Shown here: in pieces, positions 38,668-50,224 of the stretch | How the letters are laid out: every line of letters begins with the position of its first letter | How positions within the stretch are numbered: position 1 is the stretch's first letter | Assembly: GCA_021397835.1 (NCBI GenBank) | Contig: JAJFZO010000034.1 | Span: forward strand, 5,210,501-5,274,500 | Length of the DNA stretch: 64,000 nucleotides | Direction of reading: 5' to 3' | Source of the DNA: Moringa oleifera | Taxonomy: Eukaryota; Streptophyta; Magnoliopsida; Brassicales; Moringaceae | Position numbers and translations under genes: made by a program | Notes under the pieces: model-generated | The model's input: the letters and a program-made list of their open reading frames with translations, nothing else | Databases searched by the model: none | Told to the model about the DNA's origin: nothing

Positions 38668-41600
38668 GTATTGCCAAATTAGAAGTGTAGAATGTGCATA
38701 TTGTGTATTACATAAACCCAAAATAATTTTCACACAATGGGTAACTGTTCTAGGTAGATATTGTCAAATAGCAAGGATCTTATTATTAAAATCTAATGTA
38801 TTGATTAGTTTAGACAAAGATTAATTAGCATGATTTCCTTCTTAATTTGTTTGTAATTGTTAAGTCATTATAGTATTAAGAGTTGTAACAATGAGTATAA
38901 TGTTAATGTGACCCCCACAAGCCAATCGAATTGTTTAAACACTAAACTAATTATTGCTTACATTAGAAAAATAATATTTTATCGATAACAGTATTTCTTT
39001 ATTCATAAATTTTTTTTAATAATATGTTATTTATTTATAAAGATAAAATCCTTAAAACATCATAAGCCTTGCAAAAGAATTACCTATGCGATATAATTAT
39101 AAGATCTTTATGCATCAAAGTGTTGTTTTCTAAATTATTCTTGGTCATTGTATAGTCAAAAATAAGGATATTGACTATCCTCAAAGACTAGCACATATAA
39201 ACTTCTTTGCTTATAAAGTAAGCCACTAATCTTATAAGTTGAAGTATGTGAGATACTTAAGGATACTAATTATGTGGGTGCTTGTTATGAAACAAGTTCA
39301 CCAAAATTGACTTGATTATGAGAGCTTCATTTGATGTTACGTTCTACTGTCTGTATGGAGCATACTCTCATGTGTCCATAATGTAACTAATCCTTTGACT
39401 TGAGATACCAAGTTATGTTGTATGTGGAGTGATATGTATTAATCTCAGTCAAACATATCTATGCTTATCTAGTTTCTAAACAAAGAGTGTTTTTGAATAT
39501 AACATAAAGTATATGAAGGTGGATCAGAGATGCAGAAAACATTTTTCACCTTAAGTGCATGAAGGAACACGTCTCATTTGTTCCTAACTCATATTGACTT
39601 TTGAAGTCTTTTGGCCAAGACATAATACGAAAAGTCAATTAGAAGAGCTTGAGGACTAATATGAATGACTAGAAAATAAATTAGTGTCAAGCTTTCTACC
39701 TATTGGAGATATATGATGAAAGTATCGTATTACATTGGCATATTGATCATTGAAAAGATTAAGTCAAAATATGTTGAAATTCTTAACAATTTGATGGTTA
39801 TGATGGCTTGCTAAAGTTCGCTCATGATTTATAAATATAAATTATAAAATTCTAAACTTCTTAATTTAATTTATATTTGTTGTTAACTTGTTAGGAATGT
39901 AATGGGTCACACACAATAGGGTTATGCTTGAAATTAAAATGAAATTTAAGCTCTAATTCATTTTTTTTTAATTTCAATTAGGACTTAATTAAAGTGTTTA
40001 ATTGAGGAGGCATTAAATTGTCGACATTAGATACTTGTAAGCCAAGAAGGAGTAGGTTATTAGTCATTCAGGATTTGGTGATTTTTTAAATCTTCTTGCT
40101 AGTACAAAGATCGATTTGCCCTGTATTTAACCTAGGAAGAAGATTTTCAAGTACAATCCATGTGTATCATAATTAGAGGTTGGACACTTGGACTCTAGAT
40201 TTCGGTTTATAACAACCTTCATGATAGATCAAGATTCGAGGCTGCCTTCTTATGTTCTGCAAGCATAAATAAAAGTAATCTTCTCTTCACATGTTTGACA
40301 ACATGATACTTAAATCCATTTAATATCAATATAAAGGGATCTTATAAAGATTTTTCTCCCTATTTTCATTTGTGCTTTATGTTTAAATATGATTTTAATA
40401 CATTGTTTGATTAGATTAAGCATGTGCCAAAATTCTTTACATCAAACATCAAAAAAGCACAACAAGAATGAAAGACCAGAAAATGTCATTATTTGATACT
40501 CCTTCTTGATGTGTCATTAAAAATCTACTTACCATTATATTGCTCACTTTCTTGCCCTTTTGCCTTATTAGATCCAGGAAAAGGGAGCAAAGCAGGGATT
40601 ACTGCCATAAGCATAAAGTTAATAAGGTAGGTCTCTTTTCTTTGCACGTGTTTCTTAGTTGTATTGATTTATGATGTTATAGTTCACAAAGTGAGGTCAT
40701 GTTTGTATGATTATGTGCTTACCAGTTGATGTTATTATGGCATTCTTATATTTGCTTATTCAGTATGATTCGTTAATGTATGCATATCAAAATAAGTCGT
40801 CAACGCATTCATAAGCAATATTTGATAAAATTTTAGGTGCTTATGATATTTTTTGCCTACTTTATGGTCTTAAGTTGGAGCTTAAGTTGGTGACATAGTG
40901 GCTAGAAACTCTTGACTTGCTTAGATTTGTTTCAAGGTAAAGTTTGTCTATTCTGGTTATTAAAAATTGAACAATGTAGAATCTTTTTCTTCTCTATAAT
41001 CTAGTCATTGTGTACGATATAATTCTATAAGAAATAATTTTTGCTTTGGATTTGTTAAGTCAAGATCAAGAGCAAGAATCCTCTATTACTGATCTCCCTT
41101 CTACACCACTTAGAGAAAAATAGAATAGAAACATAGGAAGAGAAGCTTATGTTAACTTTCCATTTCTTAAATGAATAATTTAAGAAATGTGGAAAAAGAA
41201 AGTTGTTTAAGCTACAAAGACCCTCATATATAGGACCTTCATTGAAGATGTGAAACTATTACCATAATTGTATTTTTCTACCCCTTAACTAGCCCATTTA
41301 TAAACATTCTAACTAATGAAAATTCAAGAAGTCTTAGTCTTACTAACTCTAACTACATCAATACTTGAGATGTCAATTTGAAATTGTTTTATTGGTTCAT
41401 TTCCTAATAATCTTCACTTAACACAAGAAAAAACTACTAAAAATCTATGCTAGTGTTCTTTTACATGTCTACCTCACGAGCTTTGATACAATCTACCTTT
41501 GACAAATTGCCAATTGAGTTGTTGGTTCTAGCTTCACCTTGAACTTGAATTTCTTCTAAGTTGTCTTAATTTATTACATTGTAACCTTAATGGTTGAACC

Positions 41601-42673
41601 AAATAAAAGTTATCTAATAAAAAAGCTTACACACCATTAAGTTTAAGACCTTATATGATCACGTACGATCCATAAATACGTGTAACATTGCAACCTTAAT
41701 ATTAATAGAAGTTCATTTTGAATCAAAAACTCGTAAAGCAATCAAGCTCATTCTTAACTTTGGAATATGTCTTACCTCTTTTAACAACCAAGTTCTAGTG
41801 TTTATCATCTTCACCTTGATGGATCTCATTCCTACAATACCATAAATTGAGTTATTTCCAAAAGAAATCAAGTCTCCACTAACTTTGTTATAGTCTATAA
41901 ACCAATACTTTCATTAACGCATATAAACTATCCAACCTGAGTAAAAAATATAATCATCTAAGGACTTCAATGTTATGACTAATAACACCTCTACAGTTTC
42001 ATATCCTTTTGCCAGATCACCTCAACCAAACTTTGTTCACCTTGATCTTTTAATTTAATTTTAGATATTCATTCCTGATGTAACCAATATGTAGTAATAA
42101 GGAGCAGGCAAAGACGCACGAGATCGATAAAACCTTTCACACTTGAGGAAAAGCTTTCGACAATAGAGGACTGATGGATTGGAAAACCCACACAATGTGG
42201 GTTTTAGGTTCCCTAAAGGAGAAACTAATGCTAAGGAAGAAAGGATGAAGCTTTGGTATTAGGTTTAGGGTTTTGTTTACCACACGACTGGTAAGAAAGC
42301 GGGAAAAAAACAACGAGATAGAGAGAGAAAATAGTTTGAAAAGATGATGAACAAGATTGACGCTAAGGAAGAAAGGATGAAAGCTTGGTGTTGAATTTAG
42401 CATAAACTTGCCGAATAACAAACGAAAAAAAAAATAGAGAACAAAAAGTTAATGGAGAAGATAATTAACAAGAGAGTGAAAGAAAATGAGATTTTTTGTA
42501 TAAGTTCATAGAGAAAGAAAACATTGGGAAAGAATGATGGGTTTGAAAAAATGAAAAATAAAAAAACAAAACAAAAGTGTCACCTTTTAGTTTAAAGGTA
42601 ATGGTCGATTAATAATTATCAATTTGTAATAGACCATAATTAATGCATTTGACAAATGATAGATTTAAATAAT
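38668..42673. other. Unduplicated AT-rich intergenic region
   Basis: No gene recognised in about 4 kb. The stretch 39,100-39,720 is less AT-rich than its surroundings and may be non-coding retroelement DNA, but I found no termini. A diverged direct repeat with 132-bp spacing (gctaaggaagaaaggatga at 42,230 and 42,362) lies near the right end. Confidence 0.5.
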
Positions 42674-42797
42674 AATAAAAATTAGAGTGCAAAAAGGATT
42701 AAAGGGATTAGCCCAAGATGTTTTAATATTATTTTAATAAAAATTAGAGTGCAAAAAGGATTAAAGGGATTAGTCCAAGATGTTTTAATATTATTTT
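42674..42797. repeat. Two-copy tandem repeat, 62-bp period
   Basis: Nearly perfect pair beginning aataaaaattagagtgc. A second short direct repeat (aaaataaattatattagtaa at 42,811 and 42,847) follows and abuts the left limit of the duplicated hAT sequence. Confidence 0.92.
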
Positions 42798-42868
42798 ATT
42801 AAAATAAACTAAAATAAATTATATTAGTAATCATTAATGTTTTTATAAAATAAATTATATTAGTAATC

Positions 42869-44674
42869 ATTGTGTGACAATTAACTTTTTCATGTGGGAT
42901 GTTGTGCTTATATCTTAAATCTTATAGTGTAAAATGATTTGAAGGTTGTAAATAGAGCTTTAGACAAGATTAGGGAAAGTATCAAATATGTTAAAGCATG
43001 AGAAGAAAAAACGAAAAGTCTTAATTAAAAGTCAAGTTTGTGGTATTAACACTAAAATTGGTTTGCGCTTGGATGTGTCCACTAGACAGAATTTTACTTA
43101 CACGATGCTTGGAAGTATAATTAAGTATCAGCGTGCTTTTAGTAGCCTTCTATTGATTAGAAATTATAAGATTATTATTTTAATTGAAGACTAGAGAAAG
43201 GGGAAGAAAATGTGTGAATTTTTGCACTCATTCGATGTGATCACTAACTTGTTTTCTGATACATCTTATTCGACCTCAAACTTGTATTTCATGCAAATAT
43301 GAAAAATTAAATATTTGCTAAAGCAATTTATGGATAATAAAAATTCAATCATTAAGACCAAAGCCATGGAGATAAAATTAAAATTTGACAAGTATTAGAG
43401 TGATTACAGTGTTGTGCTTACATTTAGGTCATGCTTCACCCATATATGAAATTATTAATGCTAAAATATTATTGCACTCAACTTGACCCCAAAACTTATG
43501 AGAAGGCGATTGATCAAATCAAAAGCAAGTTGTACGTGCTTTTTAAACAATAGAGAAAATGGATGGATTCTCAGATAAATTAGGTGGAAGTTATTCCAAA
43601 AGTTCTCCTATTGATGAGTGTTTCATAGTACGTGAGAAGGAAAAGACAAAGAAAAATTTGATGTAAATGATGTAAGTTTTTCTTTCATTTAAGAATTTTT
43701 TTCTTTAAATTATATGCACTTATTTTAATCTATAACTCGTGTATTAATTAATTTTTTCTTTGTTAATATATCAATGTGGTAAGGTTTTAAAGGATTTTAT
43801 GAATCAATCTGAATCGGATACCCATAATTATAAATTTCAGTTGGATCTATACTTAGATAAATCACCACTTGAATTAAAGTATTTTTAAAATTTGGATATG
43901 GAAATCAGTACTTTGAACTATCAATTATGGTTTAGGATATACTAAGTATTCCAATCACCACTATAGCATCCAACTATGCTTTTAGCACTAGTGCTCATTT
44001 CCTAAAAAAATATGAAGTTCTTTTCTTAGAGATCATGTGCAAGCTTTTATTTGTACGCATAATTGGTTATTTGGTTTTATTGATGATGAAAACATTTTTA
44101 TGATTTTATTTTAACATTTATCTTTATAGTATAAATAACTTTTCACTAACTGCTCATTAATTTTTAATTTTTATGATTTGACATTTTATAGATGAAGAGA
44201 AAGTGGAAGATGATGTTTTAACTTTATCTAATAATGAAGGATCCAATGTTTATGATTTGTCTTTATTATACCTTTTTTTTTTCTTTATGACCTAGTTTCA
44301 ATATTTTATATATGCTTGTATGTTACAAGTTGGTGCTTGATGAAATTGATAACTTTGAGTTTTTAATTTGTTTATTTTTGTCTTTGTCAAATTATATTTT
44401 ATGCTTGTATGTTTTGTTGGTGATGATGTTTGAATTTATATACTTGAATTCTTTAATCAAAATTAAAGGTAATTTTAATAATATGAAAATTGTAATAAAC
44501 TTATTAGCTTGAGCATGTTAGTGGCTTGTTTAGCCCGAAGCTTGCCAAAATTAGGTTCAAGTTCGTAATTTAAGGGGCTCATTTAGATCAGGGTTTTCTC
44601 AACTCGAACTATTTAGCTCAAGGTCCAATAGGGCTAGCTTGAAAACATTAGGACTGGAACATCTAACAACTCTA
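42869..44674 (+). mobile_element. hAT transposon, left-truncated copy (partner of 21,281-24,563)
   Basis: Aligns with 22,752-24,563 of the other hAT at clearly less than full identity. The right terminus is better preserved: reversed, it reads TAGAGTTGTTAGATG, matching the left inverted repeat of the partner. It is followed by GTGTAATG, the same target site in the same host repeat, so both copies descend from one insertion. The left third, with the zinc finger and left terminus, is missing. Transposase frames are broken (for example a block with GLRLDVSTRQNFTYTMLGS at 43,060-43,120). Confidence 0.85.
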
Positions 44675-45131
44675 GTGTAATGAGATGTTTAAAGGATTTA
44701 TATGATATTATTATAGAAGATGTAAGCGGAAGAAATCCGTATCATGTCTAAAATAAACTAAATGATCTTAAAATAGCTTAAAATGATTAGAAGGCAAATT
44801 TTGAAGATGATATTGAAGAATTAAATGATTTGAAGCATTAAAAAGAAGAGGCAAGTGAATCAAGTGTCAATCGAGAGCTAAGAGTTAGTGGTGTTCAAGA
44901 TCTTCTTCTAAGATGTAATCCATAAAAATATCATTATAGTTAGAATAATTTAAGTTTAAGAAATGAATGTTAAAAATAGTAAACTTAAATTATTGGTCTA
45001 GTCAATTGAAGAATCGTTTGCTAATATCAAGAGTTTAAAGAGTGAAAGGGTATGTTCAATGTATTTAGAATATTAAAAGCTTAAGAAAATATAAGTTATT
45101 TTAATGTATTCAGAATATTAAGAGTTATGAT
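44675..45131 (+). mobile_element. LTR-retroelement fragment (internal end plus start of LTR)
   Basis: Aligns with 24,564-25,020: the tail of the retroelement frame (broken), the purine-rich region and roughly the first 170 bp of the LTR. It is cut off by the CACTA-like insert. Confidence 0.75.
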
Positions 45132-45146
45132 ACTATTACAAATAAA

Positions 45147-45434
45147 AACTTTAATGACAGTTAAAAATAGCTTTTAATGATAGTTGTTAAACTATCATCT
45201 TTATTCATGTTATTAAAGATGAGAGATTTTAATGACAGTTTTGTTAAAATTGTCGTTAAATTAGGGGTCTTTAATGACAGTTCTAATAAAACTGTTGTTA
45301 AAAGGGGGCTTTTAATGACAGTTCTATTATAACTGTCGTTAAAAAGGGTCTTTTGATGACAGTTATGATAGAACTGTTATTAAAAAGGTCCTCTTTCAAT
45401 AACAAACAATTCTATCATAATTATCATTAAAGGT
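45147..45434. repeat. Array of ~37-bp palindromic subterminal repeats
   Basis: At least five successive units of the form TTTAATGACAGTT-loop-AACTGTCGTTAAA, each able to fold on itself, separated by a few bases. Arms vary slightly between units. Such arrays are transposase-binding regions in CACTA elements. Confidence 0.85.
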
Positions 45435-47769
45435 ATATATTTTTTTATTTATTTTAAAATAAATATAAAATTTTTATATTTAAATTATCTAAAACCTATA
45501 TATATAAAATTCATCTTTTCCACATCAACCATATACATCAATATAATTCTTCACAATATACAACCAAAATTTTCTCTATCAAAATTAAATTACAATGTGC
45601 AAATATGACTCTTTAATTAAATTTAATCAACATATATAAGTATACAATTATCAAATACACTAATCATAGTTCTTTTTATACACTTCAATGAAACATCTGT
45701 ACTATCTTTCCTCCTTCAACATAATTACACCAACATTTCAATGCCAACACTTAAATGTAACAATTATACTATCTTTCTTCCTTCATCATAATTACACCAA
45801 CACTTCAATGCCAACATTTTAACATTTCAATACCAACACTTCAATGAAAAAACTTTTTCCTGAAATCATCATTACTTCTTTGATGTTTGAAAACACCCAA
45901 CATAATCCGATCCAAAAAAGTAATAAAAGATGAACAAAAAAAATTGATGTCACAATTAAACTCCATCTGTACAATACATGAGTTTAAATATATATTATCA
46001 CACATAATCCTAAGCATTCAACTATATAAATTCAATGATATTCATATGTACAAAAATCTTCAAGGTTCAACTTTCTAATATGATACTCCAAAGAAATTGT
46101 CTAACCTCCTTTCTAACTTCATCAATATCCGATTAGGTGTAAGTATTTATGTCCACTAATTATATTTATATAAAAAAAAAGTTAGTCCAATTAAAACTTT
46201 TAGTAAGCATATCAATTAATTATTAAAGTATTTACTTATACAACTACTTAAAAACTTACCATTTTTGTATATAGGATATTTTTATCACGTCTATCAATGA
46301 TGTCCCTTAAAAATTTCGTAATATAATATCCATACTTAGTATTTGAAGACTAATGTAGATACAGCATTAAAAAATTTTAATTATTATATTTTACAAAATA
46401 AATAAAACTAATATCACATATAGGTTTAAATATACATATCTTAGCAGGAATACTCCTAAGAATGCGCCTATTGCTTAATTCTTTGATAACTTGTAACAAT
46501 TTAAAAGAGTTACCAATAGAAAATAATCAGTATTCTTACGAGTAAAAAACAAAAATACATGCTAATATAAATGAAAATATTTTCACTTACGTGGACATAA
46601 GTTGATATAGTTCTTGACGAGAACCATGGTTCAAATGATCAAAAATATTGTACACAAAATTACAAGGTTCGACAACCACCAACATCCAGTGCTGCCTACA
46701 TTATGAAAAATAAATGTTAAAAATATTGTGAATAAAACTATTAATAATTTCAACTAGTATTATATAACTTACCTGAAGAAATATCACTACTCCTTCATCA
46801 CATGGATTTATCATTCAATTACTATACAAGTATTCAACCAATTAATAACTTGATTAAAATTTAAATAACATTTAATAATTTATTTTACAAGAATATAATT
46901 AATTAATTATCTATTTAAAATTTAACTGCTTATATTAATTTATATTAACTAATAAATTTTTATAATTAGATTTGACAAAATATATCAATTAATCTTACTT
47001 AAAAAAATTAATTTAAATATAAATTCATCTACACCTAATATATAATTAATTTATCAAAATATAAATTCATCTCATTAACATCTAATTAGTTTATCAATTA
47101 ATCTAAAAATTTTAATAATTATCAAATAATAAACGCATCAATGTATACTCATTCATACCAAATACATTCATCCAAATATACTTTAAAAAAATCTAAATTT
47201 CATCAATTAATAAAAATTTATCAAACACACTTAATAAAAAACTTCTCAAAATGATATACATTTTTAATATATTTTTTAAACCAAAATTAATCAAATTGAA
47301 TCAAAATTGTGAAAATTAAATTTCGTAAAAACATTTCGAATCTATACCGATGAATGAATAGAGGGGGAGGGTGCAGTTACTCCTTATGAAGATCGAGACA
47401 AATGAGAGAGAATAGAGGAAGAAAAAAGCAAACAAAATAGGGTCGAAGAGAGGCAGTATGGCTGTCAATAGTTAGCCTAGCTACTTCTGGACGAAAACCA
47501 AAGATGAGAAGGCCAAAAAAGAGGTAGTGTCACCCTATGCCAGTAGTTGCTCCAACAACTTTTGGATAAAGATCAAAGAGGAGAGGGCCGAAAAGAAGCA
47601 GTACGACTGCCAGTAGCTTGCCTAGCTGCTTCTAGACAGAGGACAAAAAGGAGAAGAGTAGAAGAGAAGTAGTGCAAAGAGGAGAAGGATGAAGGAAAGA
47701 GCAAAAATTACGCACTAGGCTTTTAGCTGGTTTTGGAGATGAATTAAGGATCCCTAGCTTAAAAGCAAG
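45435..47769. other. Very AT-rich non-coding interior of the CACTA-like insert
   Basis: No gene or repeat recognised. From about 47,350 the sequence becomes purine-rich (gagagg-type runs) with a loosely repeated 'gcctagctgcttctgga' theme near 47,475 and 47,620. Origin unknown. Confidence 0.4.
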
Positions 47770-47870
47770 ACTGGACAGCCTTCAACGCCAATTATGGCAT
47801 AATTGACATTGAAGGCTAAAGATTTTAATGCTACTTCTACTAAAACTAGCATTAAAGGCTATAGGGCAAT
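47770..47870. repeat. Internal cluster of subterminal-type motifs
   Basis: Imperfect palindromes (for example TTTTAATGCTACTT ... CTAGCATTAAAGG) resemble those at both ends of the insert and mark the left side of the kinase capture. Confidence 0.6.
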
Positions 47871-48029
47871 TCGAAATGCAGGTTATTGGCTCTTCTTTGA
47901 TCGAGTTATTGGTGTCTCCATCTATAAAAGGATCCTCGATGGTTTACAAGAGTCAACCACTTCTTTGCATATGATGAACAAAATCTCTTTGCCATGCGCT
48001 TAGAAACTCAGTGATATAAGATACGAAAT

Positions 48030-49196
48030 TCAATTGCTTACATCAAATGTGGTAGATCTTCTAATGCACTTCACAATCACAGGGTCAAGCGACACTAGCA
48101 AAGGACCACTCTTCGATAACACAACATCATTTGATGGAACATCCATTTCCTCTAAATTTTTTAAATTGTAGCCCTCACTCTGTATACGGGTTAGGCATTG
48201 CAACACCTCTATCATATTAGGCCTCATGTCCTTTTCATCCTGCAGGCACTGAAACGCCAACACGACCACTATAGTTATCATTTTCCTTACCTTACTGTCT
48301 GACCCAATGCCAAGTAGTGGGTCTACAAGCTCATGCAATGCATGATTCTAGATCTTATTGATTGCCATGTTAGACAAATTGATCTCATATCGGTGCCTAG
48401 TAATGTCAATAGCTGGCTTAGATGATATTAACTTAATCAACACCACGCCAAAGCTGAAGACATTACTCTTGTCGGTAGTAGCATTAATGATACTGAGGAT
48501 CAACATAACTAGGAGTCCCTTGTGGTGCTGTTAAAACATGGGTGACATCTATGGGAAAGAGATGGGAAAGTCCAAAATCTATAACCTTAACGCTAAAATT
48601 ATTGTCAAAGAGAATGTTGTTAGTCTTCACATCACGGTGGATGATGTCAATAGCATGGAGATATGTCAATGCACTTGCAGTCTTTATGGTAATCTTTAAC
48701 CGGATAGACCATGGAAATGCACTAGGCTTAGCATGCTCACCATGAAGATGATCAACAACTATGCCCTTGGGAACATACTTGTATACTAGTAAGAGTTCAC
48801 GGCTGTGGTGTGAGGTCGAGCCATAAAATGAGACAAGATGTTGGTGGTGTAAGCGCGTTAAGATCTCAACTTCATTCATGAACTACTCAACCCTCTTGTA
48901 GTTGTTTTCAAACAAGCGCTTCACTATAATAGCATGTCCATTTAGGAGTTACCTAGTTGAGAAATAAGAGGTTAGCTAATTATTCATCCAATAAGGAGAT
49001 CTTGACTATAGAATTACTTGCTTTTACCATAATATACAGTGCCAAAGCCCTTATCACCAAGTTCCTTAACATAATCAAAATGGTTAGTGGCCTTTTCAAG
49101 CTCAGCATAGGCTAAAAAGTGGACATCGTAACAGTTTGTTCCCTTCTCAACATCTGCCACTGAAGGGAGATCAAAGGAGATGTTTCAAGAGAGCAG
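48030..49196 (-). pseudogene. Captured LRK10L-type receptor kinase fragment (kinase domain and C-terminal tail)
   Basis: Minus-strand reading gives ADVEKG...AELEKATNHFDYVKELG, DKGFGTVYYG, an intron, AIIVKRLFENNYKRVE, FMNEVEILTRLHHQHLVSFYG, a preserved HRDVKTNN catalytic loop, KVIDFGLSHLF, and the family tail ending near 48,030. This matches LEAF RUST 10 resistance-locus receptor-like kinases (WAK/LRK10L-1.2 group). The extracellular domain and membrane helix are absent. An intron remains (about 48,953-49,027), so the capture was from DNA, not mRNA. Lesions: a one-base loss at the start of the second exon; TAG at 48,883-48,885; TAA at 48,484-48,486; TAG at 48,348-48,350. It is flanked on both sides by transposon subterminal motifs. 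Confidence 0.88.
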
Positions 49197-49221
49197 GAAA
49201 GGATGAGCATTGTATGGGCTG

Positions 49222-49307
49222 GTCTTTAAAGGTCTTTAACGCCAGTTCTTTAAAAGGCGTTAAAGGCTCAAAGGATGGTCTTTTAATGCCAATTCCTATT
49301 TCGCTGT
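49222..49307. repeat. Right-hand subterminal motifs of the CACTA-like insert
   Basis: Contains TTTAACGCCAGTT, GGCGTTAAAGG and TTTTAATGCCAATTCC in alternating orientation. The insert ends before ctatttatggtgatggtaaa, which resumes the retroelement internal region (compare 25,482). Confidence 0.65.
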
Positions 49308-50224
49308 AAAATCACTATTTATGGTGATGGTAAAGAAAATTCTAAAAAAATTAAGTTTGCCTCTGGTAATTTATTCATGTGAAAAATTTGATTCAGATTG
49401 TCAACAAAGTTTTTGGGAAGAATTGAATTTGAAGATAAATTAGGAAATGGTATTCAATATAGTTACAAAGCATATATGAAAAAAATTAAAGCAAAAAATG
49501 CAGTAGCATTATGTGTAACAAGATGCTTGAAGGAGACGTATAATATTATTACAGAAGATATAAGTGGAATAGATTCATATAATGCTCAAAATGAATTGGG
49601 TGATCTTAAGATAGTTGAATATTTTGAAAGTAAATTTTAGAGATGCCATTAAAGAATTAAATGATTTGAAGAATTCTAAAAGAAAGGAGTGAATGAATCA
49701 AGGTGAGTTAAAGACCAAGAGTTACTGACGTTTGAGATTTTCTTCCAAAGTGTGGTACGTGAAAACATTATCATATCTAAAATGATCTAAATTTATGGAG
49801 AACTATTGAAGATAATAAACTTTAATCATTATTTAGTCAATTAAAGACATTATTAAATTAAACTAATGAGCATTGAAGTACCAAAACTATTGTGTTTAAG
49901 CTTGGCAAGATCAAGTAATTATACATACCAAAATCTAAAAATTTGTTATAGAGATAAGTTCATGAGGCTGACATTTCATTTGAAATTGGATATTCAACCT
50001 CACTAGTACTTAAGAAAAGGGCAAGTTTAACCCAATTGTACAAGAGACTCTCATATTATGACCAAGGGACGGCATGTTTTAATAGATTAGGAGCAACTAT
50101 ATTATGATTTGATGATGATGAAAGTTATATATGCAGAAATTTTATCTTTATTGTTATATGTAAAGTTGAATAAATGAAAAAAATTTCATTGTCAATTATG
50201 AAATGAATTAGTTTGCATGCAGTT
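49308..50224 (+). mobile_element. LTR-retroelement internal fragment and flank
   Basis: Aligns with 25,480-26,397. It holds a broken copy of the small retroelement frame (49,398-49,640 open), the start of an LTR near 49,805, then the spacer preceding the second hAT. No primer-binding site, since that part was replaced by the insert to the left. Confidence 0.75.

Larger units (their letters stand above)
45132..49307. mobile_element. CACTA-like DNA transposon carrying a captured kinase fragment (Pack-type), possibly two nested elements
   Basis: The left end reads ACTATTACAAATAAAAAC and passes at once into TTTAATGACAGTT palindromes, the pattern of plant CACTA (En/Spm) termini and subterminal repeats. 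The right end (49,222-49,307) carries related TTTAACGCCAGTT / GGCGTTAAAG motifs, and a third cluster lies at 47,770-47,870. Between the last two lies the LRK10L kinase fragment. The left and right termini do not match each other closely and no 3-bp target duplication could be fixed, so two overlapping or nested elements are possible. No transposase was recognised, so it is non-autonomous. The superfamily is an inference from terminus style. Confidence 0.55.

Noticed and set aside
40540..40640. Possible stray exon on the minus strand (AVIPALLPFPG-like reading)
   Set aside because: Superficially like a CRK membrane exon, but too short, with no matching neighbours or clear splice context.
42137..42421. 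94-codon minus-strand frame with two similar halves
   Set aside because: The similarity is due to the 132-bp direct repeat in the DNA; the product is low-complexity and matches nothing I know.
45147..45434. Possible CRISPR-like array
   Set aside because: The units are palindromes with variable arms and no unique spacers, in a plant nuclear context beside transposon ends.
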